The position numbers were made by a program, and so were the translations under genes. The notes under the pieces are model-generated. The model saw only the letters and a program-made list of their open reading frames with translations. It was not told where the DNA came from and made no database searches. Below are positions 1-12,195 of a DNA stretch of 64,000 nucleotides, one piece after another. Source of the DNA: Siphonodentalium dalli (Eukaryota > Mollusca > Scaphopoda > Gadilida > Siphonodentaliidae); the NCBI GenBank assembly GCA_032622095.1, contig CP136064.1:258581863-258645862 (forward strand), read 5' to 3'. Position 1 is the first letter of the stretch. Every line of letters begins with the position of its first letter.

Positions 1-275
1 TCATAGCAATTCAGCAGGACCCACCATCATCATAGCAATTCAGCAGGACCCACCAGCTTCATAGCAATTCAGCAGGACCCACCAGCTTCATAGCAATTCA
101 GCAGGACCCACCATCATCATAGCAATTCAGCAGGACCCACCAGCTTCATAGCAATTCAGCAGGACCCACCATCATCATAGCAATTCAGCAGGACCCACCA
201 GCTTCATAGCAATTCAGCAGGACCCACCATCATCATAGCAATTCAGCAGGACCCACCATCATCATAGCAGGCAGG
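1..275. repeat. 29-bp tandem array, two alternating unit variants
   Basis: Nine full units of tcatagcaattcagcaggac plus a variable end run from base 1, so the array probably continues left of the window. Two unit types differ only at the last bases (catca = A, cagct = B), in the order A B B A B A B A A. The array decays after 262. Confidence 0.95.
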
Positions 276-542
276 ACCACTTAGCCTATAACCAGGGGTG
301 GCAATTTAGAGGTGCCAAATCAGATCGGTCATCTAACTAACTGGATGTATCGGGTGTACTGAGATATATGATAGAACTAACGTTTAAAGATTCCCGGTAT
401 TATTTAACACAAAATTTTGCATACCGCATATACCATTATTATGGCACACTGAAATGAGTTATACTTGCTACCACCATCATTCGTACTGCACAGGTATAGC
501 GAAAATCCACAAAACTACCCATTTGTAATACCAAACTGCAAG

Positions 543-800
543 GCAGAGTTCTGTCCCCTCGCTATGCTGGTCTGGCCACTGCCATCACTTATATATACAT
601 AATTAAATATATCATTTTTTATCCAAGAGTTTTGCCGATTATAATTCATTCTGGTTCTACTAGCCAATTTCCAAATGAATATGGATAGTTCGGGATCTCA
701 AAAGTCAAGTCCTAGCTAAAAAAATGCTTTCCTCACATTATGTGTATGTGGTGTTGGGCCAATCGTGGTCAGGCCAGCGAATCAGGGACTGAACTCTGCA
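543..800. repeat. Inverted-repeat element, family D (GCAGAGTTCTGTCCCCTCGC)
   Basis: The left end reads gcagagttctgtcccctcgc and the right end is its inverted counterpart (gggactgaactctgc). The internal part contains aagagttttgccgattataa, shared with 12850-12890 and, inverted, with 13600-13650 and 17510-17550. Other copies: 12770-13738 and 32909-33299, and a solo arm at 17430-17632. It is probably a non-autonomous DNA transposon. The flanking duplication is not clear. Confidence 0.65.
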
Positions 801-839
801 TTACAATTTGAAGTAGTATGTCGAAAACGATCGAACAAT

Positions 840-1010
840 CTCATAATTAAGAATGCTCTTTGTTATCTACTGCTTTTGGGCAACAGAATCATCAACGCTC
901 TTTATCAGAGATGATCATCAGAATTTTTGCTTGGCTGAGCCTGACACAAAAAATTCAAAACGTGTTGAAATTCGTCCTTTGAAAGACGATATTTGTCCAT
1001 CAAGGCCTTC
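840..1010. repeat. Dispersed repeat, second copy at 55005-55180
   Basis: The blocks ctctttgttatctactgctt, cttttgggcaacagaatcat and aatcaaaacgtgttaaa-like sequence recur in the same order near 55005-55180. An ORF at 853-1074 overlaps this repeat and is not preserved in the second copy, so I do not call it a gene. Confidence 0.5.
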
Positions 1011-1589
1011 TATTACGGTATGTTCATACTCTGGCATTTTCTCATATAAAACCCTATATGGTGCCAGAATATGAACGGCAACATACACATCAAATGTATA
1101 TTCACAAAGCTAACAACACGAGAAGTAAAATTTTGATAGTTCCACAATGTAACGGTGCTAATAACACACTGCCTTAAAGTACCTGTATTATACTATTATT
1201 CATCCTTGCGAGATAATTGCATGCTATTGACAAGCAAATTTTGATAGCATCGCTACAAGTACCAGACTAATAGTGGAACTACATAGTTTTTTGTTACTTC
1301 TCATGTAGTTAGTTGTGGTATGGTACGGACACTGGTACGGATGCTTTTTTTATAAGCATTTTTGCCTTTGATTTCTGGCATATTGCAGCTATCTATACTG
1401 TTATGCCTGCAAAATAATGCATTGCACACTTTCCAGTATAAGAATGTACCCATAACCATTTCATGACTGAAGATTCCTGAATTTTTGCGAAAACTCTGTG
1501 CCAATGCATTCTCGTATATATGCGAGTCGACCATAGGTCGCCTCGCATATGTAAGAGAATACATTGGCCTAACATATAATTTTTTATAA

Positions 1590-1825
1590 TTGTTAAAATG
1601 TAAGAAAAACTGAAAAAAAAAAGGGTCAAAGAATGTAAGAAAAAATGATAAAAATTGTTGAAGAATGTAAGAAAAAATGATAAAAATTGATAAAGAATGT
1701 AAAAAAAAAATGATAAAAATTGTTAAAGAATGTAAGAAAATATTATAAACAATGTTGATAAAGAATGTAAAAAAAGAATGATAAAAATTGTTAAAGAATG
1801 TAAGAAAATATTATAAACAAGAGCA
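1590..1825. repeat. AT-rich minisatellite, ~30-bp units
   Basis: Units of gaatgtaagaaaaaatgata followed by aaaattgttaaa are repeated about seven times with small changes. A related array lies at 12905-13130. Both are next to 67-bp palindrome copies, so the AT-rich stretch may be part of that element's interior. Confidence 0.8.
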
Positions 1826-2059
1826 CGCCGTCGGGGCGTGGTATAATATGCACGTTTCTGGAGTAGAGTGGGGCAAGGTTTAATTCATTTGTTTGAAACC
1901 TTTGACTTAAGACGAAAGAATAACTAAAACACAATAACTTCAAGTGTGGTATTTTTGACTGGAAAACCAAAAATAATTTTAAAATATTTATTTTCGGCTA
2001 TTTTCAGACAAAAAAATCCTATAACTCCGGCAAAAATGGTCCGATCGGACTCAAATTTG

Positions 2060-2655
2060 AACTTGACCTGCAAAATCATGTAGACAGAACCCATATTTGA
2101 ACTTGATCTCTATACCAAATTTGGTTCATTTCACTCGATTCAATCTAAAGTTATCATCTGGAAACCGCATATCAGGTCAAATCTAAGTCAAATAAGGGGC
2201 ATAACTCAGTCAATATCATGCGGACGAAACCCATATTCAAACTTGATCTGTCTTTTGGGGTGGTAAACTAATATACCAAATTAGGTTCAGTTCACTTGAT
2301 TCAATCTAAAGTTATCATCCGGAAACCACAAATCAGGTAAAATCTAAGTCGAAAAAGGGAGATAACTCAGTCAAAATCATGCGGACGAAACCCCTATTCG
2401 ACATTGATCTGTATTTTGGAGTGGTAAACTAATATACCAAATTTGGTTCAGTTCACTTGATTCAATCTAAAGTTATCATTCGGAAACCGCAAATCAGGTA
2501 AAATCTTAAGTCGAAAAAGGGGCATAACTCAGTCAAAATCATGCAGATGAAACCCATATACGGACTTGATCTATATTTTGGTGTGGTAAACTAACATACC
2601 AAATTTGGTTCAGTTCACTCGATTCAATCAAATTAAAGTTATCATCCGGAAACCA
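2060..2655. repeat. Tandem array of ~161-bp units
   Basis: About four units with shared blocks ggttcagttcacttgattca, atctaaagttatcatccgga and tcatgcggacgaaaccc are spaced near 161 bp (ggaaacc at about 2160, 2321, 2482 and 2648). The array ends in ggcggacggacgaccc at about 2680. This resembles the ~160-bp core-repeat arrays known from bivalve pearl/Helentron-like elements, although I could not verify the identity. Confidence 0.75.
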
Positions 2656-3564
2656 AAAGTGGATGGACAACGGATGGACATACGGCGGACGGACGACCCA
2701 TTTACATAATACGACCGTTTTTTCAAACGGGCATATAAAAATGATAAAATTGTTAAGCCAATGCATACTCTTATATATACAAGGCGACCTATGGTTGACT
2801 CGCATATATAAGAGAATGCATTGGCACAGGATATTTAATGTCGCGCCAGCGCAGCTCCAGTCATGAAAGGGTTAAGTGGACTCATAGGTCTGATATAATT
2901 ATTTTATAGCTAATAAAACATACATATCGCAGTAGTATGTGGTGTTCTTGACAGGGTTCACGCTGAAAATAATTCACATTTGGCAAAAATATTTTCATTT
3001 GGCAAGTCACGTATTAATTCATCAAGAAAGTTGAAAAATATTTGGTCAATCAATACCATTCTTTTCAGGAAACTCTTACAATATAATTATATTAGTGGCG
3101 TAGGAAAAGTTAACACCTCTGTTAAAATGCAGTTAATATGATAGCTATTAGTAATGAGGGATTGGAGGGATTAACCGTATATAGTGTTGTGGTTGTGTTT
3201 ACATAGCTAATCCTCTTGTGATGTGCCCTTCTGATGAAGCAACCCTTCGACAATTTTATTGTTCGGTGATTAGTTTATTTTTGTATGATAAACCAAAGTA
3301 GAGATTGAGAATAATTATTAACTAATTGCTTTCCTATCGATATAAAAAGTCGTTCAAACCACGAGTGTCGAAACATAAGACTCAATTGAGGTTACATAAA
3401 ATGGTACTATCGGGATAGCATTTGGCAAATTCGAAAGCAATTTGGCAAAAAATATTTTCATTTGGCAACTTATTTGGCAAAAATAAATTTCGGTCCAGCG
3501 CAAACCCTGGTTCTTGATTGTTCCTGAGCGACAAGTTACCAACAAGTCTGAGTTTAGTGTGCCT

Positions 3565-3900
3565 GTCATTTGCAGAATGAGGTCCCCAGAGGGTGAATTT
3601 GGTGATGCTAGCCCGCTATATGGGACAGCATCACTATCATCTGCTATGGGAGACATAGACTCAGATTGAAGTTTCCAAATGGTGAATATTGTTTGTGATG
3701 TACACCCATTGGGAACCTCGATTATGCAATGTGGCATCTGCCAATTTGGGTATATAGAGAAACTAAACTAAATAAGATATAGAATCTATGTGAAGAAGTT
3801 TCTATAGAAATTTTATAATAAATAAACTTTCCAGAGAAGATGAGGCCTAAGCAGAATGGGGTCCCCAGAGGGTGAATTTAGTGATGCTAGCCCGCAATGC
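3565..3900. repeat. Two partial copies of the GAATGAGGTCCCC foldback family (family C)
   Basis: The stretches 3565-3640 and 3836-3900 carry cagaatgaggtccccagagg followed by gtgaatttggtgatgctagc. Other copies: 9505-9600, 15056-15465, 33617-33870 and 34327-34628. A 127-codon reading frame on the minus strand (3354-3737) runs through the first copy and is not considered a gene. Confidence 0.75.
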
Positions 3901-4163
3901 GATTCTGTAAATAACAAGTAGCAGAGGACGTGAAAACCTCATACCATCTCGCTTTGTGATGCCTATTTTCAATCGTAAAATGTATTTCTTCTCCAGGTGA
4001 TCATATATGCGTCCAGGGCAAAACCATAGTACCTTCCAGAAACGAAAGGGCTTCTAGAGAAAAAAAACAATATTAGCCAGATAGGCGGCCGTTCAGACCA
4101 AGAGGCAGCTATGTCGACCAGAGAGGTGTCAGATCGAATAGTATACAGTAATAAGTATACAGT

Positions 4164-4314
4164 GATAGGAATAACACACCTACAGTAATGCCCTAAATAA
4201 TTGACTCCATAACCACAGCAGAATTATGGGTAAATTCTGAAAAATTACCCATAATTCTGCTGTGGTTATGGAGTCGATTATTTAGGGCATTACTGTAGGT
4301 GTGTTATTCTTATC
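4164..4314. repeat. 151-bp palindrome, short variant of family B
   Basis: The left arm (gataggaataacacacctac, agtaatgccctaaataattg) is matched by the inverted right arm around a short centre near 4235. It shares tacagtaatgccctaaataa and ccacagcagaattatgggta with the 217-bp palindromes but lacks their central pair of arms. Such a perfect hairpin would form a cruciform or a long dsRNA if transcribed. Confidence 0.9.
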
Positions 4315-5134
4315 GCAATATGGTTGCATAAATGCCTGTGTGTTAAAGTTCAATTCAGTTGTCATGTTTTATTTTACAAGTGGAACACTGATTTAGGGAC
4401 TCCAAATATACCACATGTGACACTAATATATAACAATTTCTTTGATCTATATGTTGGAAGAAGGATGTTGTTATGCACTTTGAAGATATGATTCCTCTGT
4501 GTGGACGAGATAAATATGAGATCATCTTCCGTTGGAACAGTTTCAAGGACAAATCACTTTCATTAAGCTAATTGCGCTCTTCCTACCCAGGCCCAAGTGT
4601 TTTTACTTTGCATTTCCACCCACATGAAACCCACCATTTAAGTTGAAGCAATTCTGCATTTAGCATATTAAGTAGGTGGCGGGGCGGTGAATAAACCCAC
4701 ATTCGAGTGTCCTGAATAGACTGGAATGACTCATATTGACACCAAATATAAATTTAAAATTTTACATGGTCGCGAAAAAATAACAGAATTAAAGGAACCC
4801 CTGTCACAGATTCCAATTCCAACTCGATGTTTACAGACACATTATAACTACTAAAATGAATGTATATGTTCAGCTTGGCTTATACACTGGACCAATATAC
4901 TATAATCAAGAGAATGGGTTTTTCCCAGACCAATATTTGTTCTTTAATAACACAATATTTTTTTTGTCTGGTTTCTGGCATGGAAAATAATGCATTGAAA
5001 ACAAAAGCAATGTTTTCATTGTTGTTGACCTTCAATGTGATGCCAATGTCAACCCATTAAATACTTCTAGCACTTTAAATGGTAAGGATATATTTCCTGT
5101 ATAATTGTATGATGTACATCCGGCCATGGGTAGA

Positions 5135-5351
5135 TACAGTAATGCTCTAAATAATTGACTCCTTAACCACAGCAGAATTATGGGTAACTTTTCAGGATTT
5201 AGTCGGAAATATGGCTTGTTGCCATTCATCAGAAAGCTCTCAGCGAGAGCTTTCCGATGAATGGCAACAAGCCATATTTCCGACTAAATCCTGAAAAGTT
5301 ACCAATAATTCTGCTGTGGTTAAGGAGTCGATTATTTAGGGCAATACTGTA
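5135..5351. repeat. 217-bp near-perfect palindrome, family B
   Basis: The ends are TACAGTAATGCTCTAAATAA and its inverse. The arms of about 105 bases are almost perfectly complementary around gctctcagcgagagc near 5243. A copy of the same length lies at 15632-15848, a shorter copy at 29660-29848, and a solo arm at 34691-34761. A TA flanks the TACAG end. It is probably a foldback/MITE-type element. Confidence 0.92.
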
Positions 5352-5859
5352 GGTATGGCATTTCTGGGTCCTACTCATATAATAAAAGCTGAGTGATCTC
5401 AAATGAACGTATATGACCTGATTGTAAGTTGATGCACATTATTACAAAATATAAAGTACTCATATTTGTGGGAATAACTACTTTTTATTTCAGGATTCCC
5501 ATTTCTGCCATTGAAAACAACACATGTATGATTTCATGATTCCCGTTTCTGCCATTGAATAGAATACATGTATTGTATCCATGTGTTCCTCAATATCCTA
5601 TTGGTTATTGGAACAGACTGCAGATGGAAAATTGTGTGATGAAAACTTAGAGTGTTCATCCATTTCGTCATCTAGTAGGGGCTAGTCCCCACATTAGATA
5701 ATTCCTTGCTCTGCATGCACATATTTGTCGCATATATACTGGTGATGCAGGTAAACTGTGGATATGGATGCTCAATATGTTTAATGAGAAAGCGTTGAGA
5801 GATTTCTCCACCTTGAAATTTCTATGCAACTGCACTTATTTGAGCTGGTCGAAATTCCA

Positions 5860-6180
5860 TTTCCACCCCATTGCCACTGGGATGGAAATTTCCAACTGGT
5901 ATTTCAAACCTCAAACTTTCCAAATGTTGGAAATTTGCAACCAGAAACCCAATAAGGTTGAATTATTTCCAACTGATGGCCATTTTACTCCCATATTTTG
6001 ATCAAAGGTAGGAAATTTGTCACTGATGTAAAATCAAACTATGAAAACAATATAAAATATTATTGTGTGAAATTTCCAAATAATATTGTATCAGGCATGA
6101 AATTTCCAACTGTATAAAATGTTTACCAATGTTGGGGAGGTGGGGTGACACTCCCAAACAGACCAATCCCCCCTGTTGCC
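5860..6180. repeat. Decayed repeat rich in the palindrome TTCCAACTGTTGGAA
   Basis: Many copies of ggaaatttccaac-like motifs lie around a ggggaggtggggtgaca block. The same vocabulary fills 11240-12195 and reappears at 62600-62720. It is non-coding; short open frames here (for example 5768-6001) follow from the repeat. Confidence 0.5.
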
Positions 6181-7047
6181 ACCTCCCTGTATGCAGTAGA
6201 TAGTTAATACATGTAAATACTTACTGGTATATTAATTATGTATACACCGCAACAGGACATGCATGCGCAAAACTGTGAAACCATGAAACTGCTAGCTTTA
6301 ATTTTTGTTTGAACACAATATATCGCTTTAACTCTCAATTTACAACACTGTCATCCATGCATTTCGTTATAGACACCACAAGTGTTAACTATCAACTTAC
6401 AACACTGTCCTCCATGCATTTCGTTATGGACACCAAAACTTCAGTTTTCGTCTGCCACAACATCTTCAAAAAATCGTCCACAGTATCGACAGTTGGACCT
6501 GCAATGAAACCTGAACATTAAAGAGGGTATCATACACCCCCCCCAGGAACCAGGAGTGCTGTATTTATTGTCGTAACTGGGGGTCTCGAACCCCAATGCA
6601 TCTTTAACTTTATCTACAGTAGCACTTGCAATAAAACCCAAACATTAAAGGGATACTATACTCAAATGTTGTTGTTGGTTTCTATAGTCTCTGGGTCATA
6701 GAAAAAGGTAACCATTTTTCCATTATTTGAAAGTTTGTTGAGTACGAAATAATGTTACAGATAGCAAATTAGTCGGAATGCGAAAATCCAAATTGTCTGT
6801 GAGTGGCTTGAGTTTACTCCCCGTATCAACATACTGTTTTACACGATCATGTGTGCCATGCGTTTACCAATCCACTATCCCTCAATTAATTTGATTACGT
6901 CTTGTACACGGAAATTCGTAATTTAATTTATGGATCCAGCCATAAATTAAATTTATATCAAATTATTAACTTTTATTTTAAGATAACCGATTAAACTGAT
7001 CGTTCACAGAATACGTCTTCGACTCAAATTACACATTTTTCTATATA

Positions 7048-7485
7048 TGTGACCCGCCATATCAAATCCAGTCGTAAGTCAGGATTTTTTTACCCTGTGC
7101 CAATGCATTCTCCTATATATACGAGTCGACCATAGGTCACCTCGCATATATAAGAGAATGCATTGGCCTAACAATTTTTTACAATTTTAATAATTTTTTC
7201 TTGTGTTCTTTAACAATTTTATAATTTCACCCATACAGAGCCCCAGACAAACATGAGCAGACAACACTCTTCTATATGCTTCTATATATAAGTGGGGCTC
7301 CCTGCAGGGTAATGGATGTTTTTTATTTTATGTCCTAAAAATTGTAAGAAACATTTATTAAAAAAAAATGATAAATTGTTAGGCCAATGCATTCTCTTAT
7401 ATATGCGAGGCGACCTATGGTCGACTTGTATATATAAGAAAATGCATTGGCACAGGATTGACTGGATTTGATATGGCGGGTCACA
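7048..7485. mobile_element. 438-bp TIR element with internal 67-bp palindromes (family A), copy 1
   Basis: The outer ends are tgtgacccgccatatcaaat and the inverse ttgatatggcgggtcaca, flanked by TA (7046-7047, 7486-7487). Just inside are 67-bp palindromes (7100-7166 and 7384-7450), themselves arranged as an inverted pair. The centre carries cagagccccagacaaacatg and ggggctccctgcagggtaat. Nearly the same element occurs in the opposite orientation at 46093-46518 and 61597-62040. There is no coding capacity, so it is a non-autonomous element. The TA flank would fit a Tc1/mariner-like or similar transposase. Confidence 0.85.
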
Positions 7486-8775
7486 TATTATCGATATTAG
7501 ATCGTTGTTATTACCGGGAATTTATTGAAAATGGCGTACAATACCCCTTTAAAGCATATAGATCCACATTTGATGAAATTCTTTATATTTCAAAATGGAT
7601 TGTCTCAAAATCTGTCTAAACATCTTTTTGAGCTTAGATCATGTGACTAAATGTGACATAAAATTTATGAACCATCAATCAGTTGAAAATAATAATCTCA
7701 CTCTCTGTTTTTATGAAACTAATATGTTTAAATTTTAATTGTGTTCAGTTACCATACCAAGATCTTCAGCAAAATGTCACCTTTTCATGTTCACGAGTGC
7801 AATGATCATATCTCAAGGTTATGAGAGGGAACTTATTTTTTCTTTATTCAAGAAATTTAATTAGTTATCTTCAAGGTGAGGAATCACGTGGTTTCAAGTT
7901 GATGAGTATCACGCATTCAAACGTGACCAGAAACGAGGAAAAAGGTAATAAACTATCATATGATAATGATATATTACATAGTATTTTGGCAGCTACGACC
8001 ACATGCTATACTATTTTATCAAACAAGTTGATATACTTCATTTGTGTCCAAACTCACAGTTGTTTGCTCTAACATTCTAACCAAAGTTCTCCTTGATGTA
8101 TAGACTTGTGTATTCCACGAACCTTCGACTGACAACTTTGGTCAGAATGTTATAGAAAACTACCAAGTATTTCCGAACAAGTAAGGTATCAACCTGTTTT
8201 AAATATAAACTTGTATATGCTGGTAACAGTCAAAATATTAAGTTTTGTGCCAGTTAATTCCTCATATATTATGTTTTTGTGTGTTTGCACATTTTGAATG
8301 CATGGTACTCACCAATCTCGAAACCGCGTGGTTCCCCCACCGTGATTTTCATTTAGAACACAACCAGACATACATGCATAACTCATTAACCGATTCATCG
8401 CCACTTATAAATCATGCCATGAATCTCTACTCTGCATGGCTAAGCAACGAGACCATTTATGTCGTAAAACTGTGATGTCACCGGTCCTGTCAAACTTTCC
8501 AATCGATGTACTTTCTGCCATTTTAAGGGGTATCCAATCTCCAAAATGTTATATATTCACGTCGCCACGTTGTAGTGTATGGGTAACTAGACCCCACTGC
8601 TTCTGAATTTAATCAAGCAACCGTATTTAAACGATAATAATATATTCTTTTCAAAAATGCATATTTTCCATTCCGGAAGTTCCATAATACAAAACTCAAG
8701 GGACATTACTAGCTTCGATCCATGTCAAAATAAAATAGAGTTATTCCTCCTTATTGAAAATGATATAGTACAGTC

Positions 8776-9009
8776 ATCAACAGATCTACCCTAAGAAATC
8801 CAGATGATATTACAAATGCATGGGCCGATTACAATGAACGCTTATATTCTCTATTGGAATCAAACACCTTCGACAATGCTCACTACACATACCGGTATGT
8901 AAATTCATATGTTGACAAACTAGTATCAAATAATTATAATGTTTCTTATTCCACTGCGCATAAGAGATCATATCCCACCAGTACAAAACCTGGGAACTTT
9001 TTGATGTGA
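8776..9009 (+). pseudogene. Fragment of a non-LTR retrotransposon ORF (region between endonuclease and reverse transcriptase)
   Basis: A frame beginning after a stop reads STLRNPDDITNAWADYNERL, then ESNTFDNAHYTYRY, and stops at 9009. The pattern N-P-x-D/E-I-x-x-A-W-A-x-Y/H-F/N-x-x-L followed by F-D is typical of the linker upstream of the reverse transcriptase in LINE-type ORF2 proteins. No start codon and no RT motifs follow, so it is a dead fragment. The identification rests on motif memory, not on an alignment. Confidence 0.5.
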
Positions 9010-9504
9010 CAGCACAGGGAAGTGAATAACATCGAAAAAACAGTGCAGGTAATCGAGTTCATAGTTATTAACTGTTCCTTAATTAATAATGTACTTCATT
9101 GTATGTAGGTGAAGGTCCCCAACTTGATATTGCACAATTTAGTGATTTTGCTTTGCATCGGTCACAGTTATGGAATTTCTCCCGGGTAATTAATTCAATG
9201 AACTTGCCACCGAGCATTTAGAGAACTTACCTTGGGCTGAGATGTAAGTCTGGTCCCGCTCATATCCCTACAATAAAGTTGTTTAAAGACTGGTTATTGT
9301 AAACCATATTACAGCCTGTAGCATGATCATGAATAAATTTCACACAAGGGCCGTAAAACAGACTGAAACACAACAATTCTATCATAACAAACACCCTTGT
9401 GATTTAATTATGGAAAGGTTGGGGGTAGGGGGGGTTGGGGGGGAAATCGAGGCAAATATGTATATGAATAATTTGGTCAGATAGTTTCCTGCCCATGAGC
9501 CCGA

Positions 9505-9600
9505 GTTTAGTGTGTCACTTGCAGAATGAGGTCCCCAGAGGGTGAATTTAGTGATGCTATCCCGCATAGCCTAGGCCTCATCTTCTCTGGAAAGTTTCTT
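9505..9600. repeat. Family C foldback fragment
   Basis: It carries cagaatgaggtccccagagg followed by gtgaatttagtgatgctatc and a tail caggaag-like block (ctcatcttctctggaaagtt) shared in inverse with 3830-3850. It is a single decayed arm, not a full hairpin. Confidence 0.7.
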
Positions 9601-9810
9601 TATTATCAAATTTCTATAAAAACTTATATGGTAACTAATGCCGCGAAAACCTGTTTACATTAATAATTAAGTATGCTGCGATTGGCTGATGAAATATCAT
9701 AATTGGCCAATAGCAGCACGATTACTATAGTCTATATAATGCGAATCGTGGAAGTAGATATAGTGATAGACCATCTTTAAATATTTGACGCAAAATTTTT
9801 GAACTCCCCT

Positions 9811-10026
9811 CCCAGGCCCACCCCCCACCTACAGCATTAACGTACCTTTATATAGTTTATGTACCACCCCCTAAACCCCCCCACCGTACTCCACTGATGT
9901 ACCTTGATATAGTTTGCATTTATGTACCGCCCCCCACCATACACCATTATCGTATCTTGATATAGTTTGCGTTTATGTACCCCCCATATACCATTAACAT
10001 ACCTTGATATAGTTTGCGTTTATGTA
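9811..10026. repeat. Minisatellite of ~50-60-bp units
   Basis: About four units are built from ttgatatagtttgcgtttat followed by gtaccccccaccatacacca, with length variation in the C tracts. Confidence 0.8.
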
Positions 10027-10547
10027 GTCTGAATGGAGATTACTAGACGAAGTCAGAACAACTCTGGAATGATCGTCTGAAGAAAATAAAGCCAACAAGA
10101 AAATTATGGATTGTAAAGTGATGTGGACAGGGTTCACGCACTGTCGGTGGGCAAATTGGCTAAAGGCAATTTTTTTTGGAAAATGGCCTAATAAAATTTC
10201 ATTTGGCCAAAACTTGTAAAGGCTATAAATCTTTTTTTTTTATAGGAGACTGGGAGACTCACATATATAAGATAATGCACTGGCACAGCTGGGATCTTTA
10301 ATGGTGCACTGTGCTGTGCGGCTCCCATCATGAACCCCGTGATAATACTGTTTGTGGGGAATGGAGGTTTGTGTAAGAATTTGTCTTCAAATTCACTGTC
10401 TTTGTATACAATTATACAAATAAATATATTTCAATAAAATCGAACAAACTTCCTCGTCATTTGGTGTGGGGGTTAGCAATGCCAGACGATTGTGTGTTTA
10501 TATAGAACGCTCAAGGAAATACATTTATATACATGATATACACTTAC

Positions 10548-10635
10548 AAGCACAGCAGTCAGCGTATCTGTTCTTAGAGAAATTCTCTGGCTTCTGTGCT
10601 GCTCGACAATCCTTCGTCAATCCCGCTGGCAGATT
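10548..10635 (-). CDS. Exon 9: start of the protein tyrosine phosphatase domain
   Basis: The 29 codons read NLPAGLTKDCRAAQKPEN then FSKNRYADCCA. This is the conserved N-terminal PTP segment, with A-x-x-P-E-N and K-N-R-Y-x-D/N. The leftover T before GTAAGT would begin the Tyr of the following Y-D-H-S-R-V phosphotyrosine-recognition loop in the next exon. The acceptor is TACTTCACAG. No match to that loop, to D-Y-I-N-A, to the WPD loop or to HCSAGVGR was found to the left, so the catalytic exons should be beyond the window edge. Confidence 0.88.
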
Positions 10636-11689
10636 CTGTGAAGTAAAACTAGAGGCATGACTTAGGCTGCATGACAATATAGATGTATGTCTGTTTTTAT
10701 GGGACTAAAGTAGGTATAAGGTCAGTTGTAAAGACACACCACAGCGAACTTAGGCTATATACATGTATATATAAGGGGTAGCCCTATAAACATATTTCCA
10801 ATTCGAAAACGGGAATATCTCTGCTAAAATAAGTATGAAAAACCTTGCTCACAAACACCCAGGTGCACATGCTATAAACTATAATGTTTAAAGGCTTTAT
10901 ATTGCACAATGTCACTGAAAACTATATCGAAAAGACATCATGATTGTAATTAAGACGACCCAAGTCCAATTCCGATGGCATAATAAATAAACCAGAAAAT
11001 AATTAAATAATACTACTATCGGTTCTTCGGAGAGAGGCTTAACTCCGATGACGTCAAAAGAGTTGGACAAATTAAAAACACAAATTCGGAGCCTCAGATG
11101 ACATCATTGAAGTCAGCCAATTTATTTGTCAAATATGAAAACAATAATTGACTGCGAGTGCCGTGGGTCCTTCTAAACACAGTAACAACCAATAATCGAA
11201 TTGAACACACACTCCCCAATTCCGAATTGGCTCACAAATTTGTGGGGCTGAAGCCAGGGAACTTCCAATAAAAAAGTTTAAAAGCACATTGTAACAGTTA
11301 CACCCCATCCACCACTTATCGCATTCAATGATTCATATCCATCAGTATTTATTAAGAAAATTAGCAGGGACTTGGGTTTGGGGGGGGGGGGGGGGGGGGT
11401 GTCTCCGCAACTTTGGTCAAAATTTTCAACAGTTGGAAATTTCATACCTGACACAACATTAGTTGGAAACTTCACACCAACAATAGGTTGAAAATGTTCT
11501 TGTAGATTGATTTTCAAACAATTTATTGCGGGGAATTTATTGTTTCTGGACCAATATTTGCATATTTTCCTTCTTTTGGTAAAATTTTTGGACTGAAATG
11601 GCCATCAGTTGGAAATTTTCCCTACCTTAGGGGGGTGTCAGGTTGGAAATTTCCAACACTTGGAAAGCTTGTGTCCTGGTCCCTCCCCC

Positions 11690-12195
11690 GTAGCCAGTCA
11701 AAAACTGCTAGTTAATTTATGAAAACAAATTGGCCTACATTTGGTCAAAATTGTCACTGGAATTGTCATCAGTTGGAAATTTTCCAACCTAAGGCGGGGT
11801 ATCAGGTTTGAAATTTCCAACTCTAGGAAGGCTTGAGGCTAGTCTAGATGCTAGGATTTTGCAATTTTCTTGTTCAGATTTCAAAAATTTTCACACACCG
11901 GGCCCAACCATGGTCGGCCCGGTGTGTCCTGGTCCCTCCCCCATAGCCAATACAAAACTGCTAATTAGTCTAAGAAAACAATATTTTACATTTGGTCAAA
12001 ATTGTGGACTGAAATGGTCAAATAGTTGGAAAATTTCCAACCTAAGGGTGAGTATTGGGTTTGAAATTTCCAACTCTAGGAAAGTTGAGGTCAATCTAGA
12101 TGCTAGGATTTTGCGATTTTCTTGTTTAGTTTTCAAATTTTCTCACACAGGGCTGAGCAATGGTCGGCCCGGTGTGCCCTGGTCCCTTGCCTTGT
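11690..12195. repeat. ~265-bp tandem repeat, two units
   Basis: The stretches 11690-11950 and 11950-12195 share, in order, aaaactgctagttaatttat-like sequence, tttggtcaaaattg, gttggaaattttccaacct, gaaatttccaactctaggaa, tctagatgctaggattttgc and catggtcggcccggtgtg. An open frame of 129 codons (11808-12197) arises because the unit is open in that frame. No homology is apparent. Confidence 0.8.

Larger units (their letters stand above)
1501..2876. repeat. Paired 67-bp palindromes enclosing a 161-bp-unit array
   Basis: Palindrome copies lie at 1501-1567 and 2758-2824. The first is followed by gcctaac, the second is preceded by gttaag and followed by cacagg, as in the other pairs in this window. 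A half end atgaaagggttaa follows at 2862-2876, resembling the TTAACCCTTT terminus of the element at 14114-14402. This indicates a composite or nested insertion. Confidence 0.6.
1..10547. other. Intron 9 (left part): repeats, no further exon recognised
   Basis: This is 10.5 kb downstream of exon 9 with no PTP motif found by eye on the minus strand. It holds a 29-bp tandem array, AT-rich minisatellites, a ~161-bp-unit array (2060-2655), five copies of the 67-bp palindrome (four near-complete, one decayed), palindromes of the 217-bp family (4164-4314, 5135-5351), a decayed retroelement coding fragment (8776-9009), and an array of C-rich units (9811-10026). The stretches 276-540, 1010-1500, 2880-3560, 4320-5130, 6190-7040, 7490-8770 and 10030-10540 show nothing I can name beyond scattered fragments of repeats seen elsewhere in the window. 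Confidence 0.6.

Noticed and set aside
1-275. CRISPR-like direct repeats
   Set aside because: Units are contiguous with no unique spacers and the genome is eukaryotic; it is a minisatellite.
3354-3737. 127-codon minus-strand frame
   Set aside because: It runs through a family C repeat; no recognisable protein content.
7790-7815. Minus-strand YDHCTREHEK, a possible next PTP exon (expected YDHSRV)
   Set aside because: No AG acceptor directly before it, the sequence diverges after YDH, and a stop follows within ten codons.
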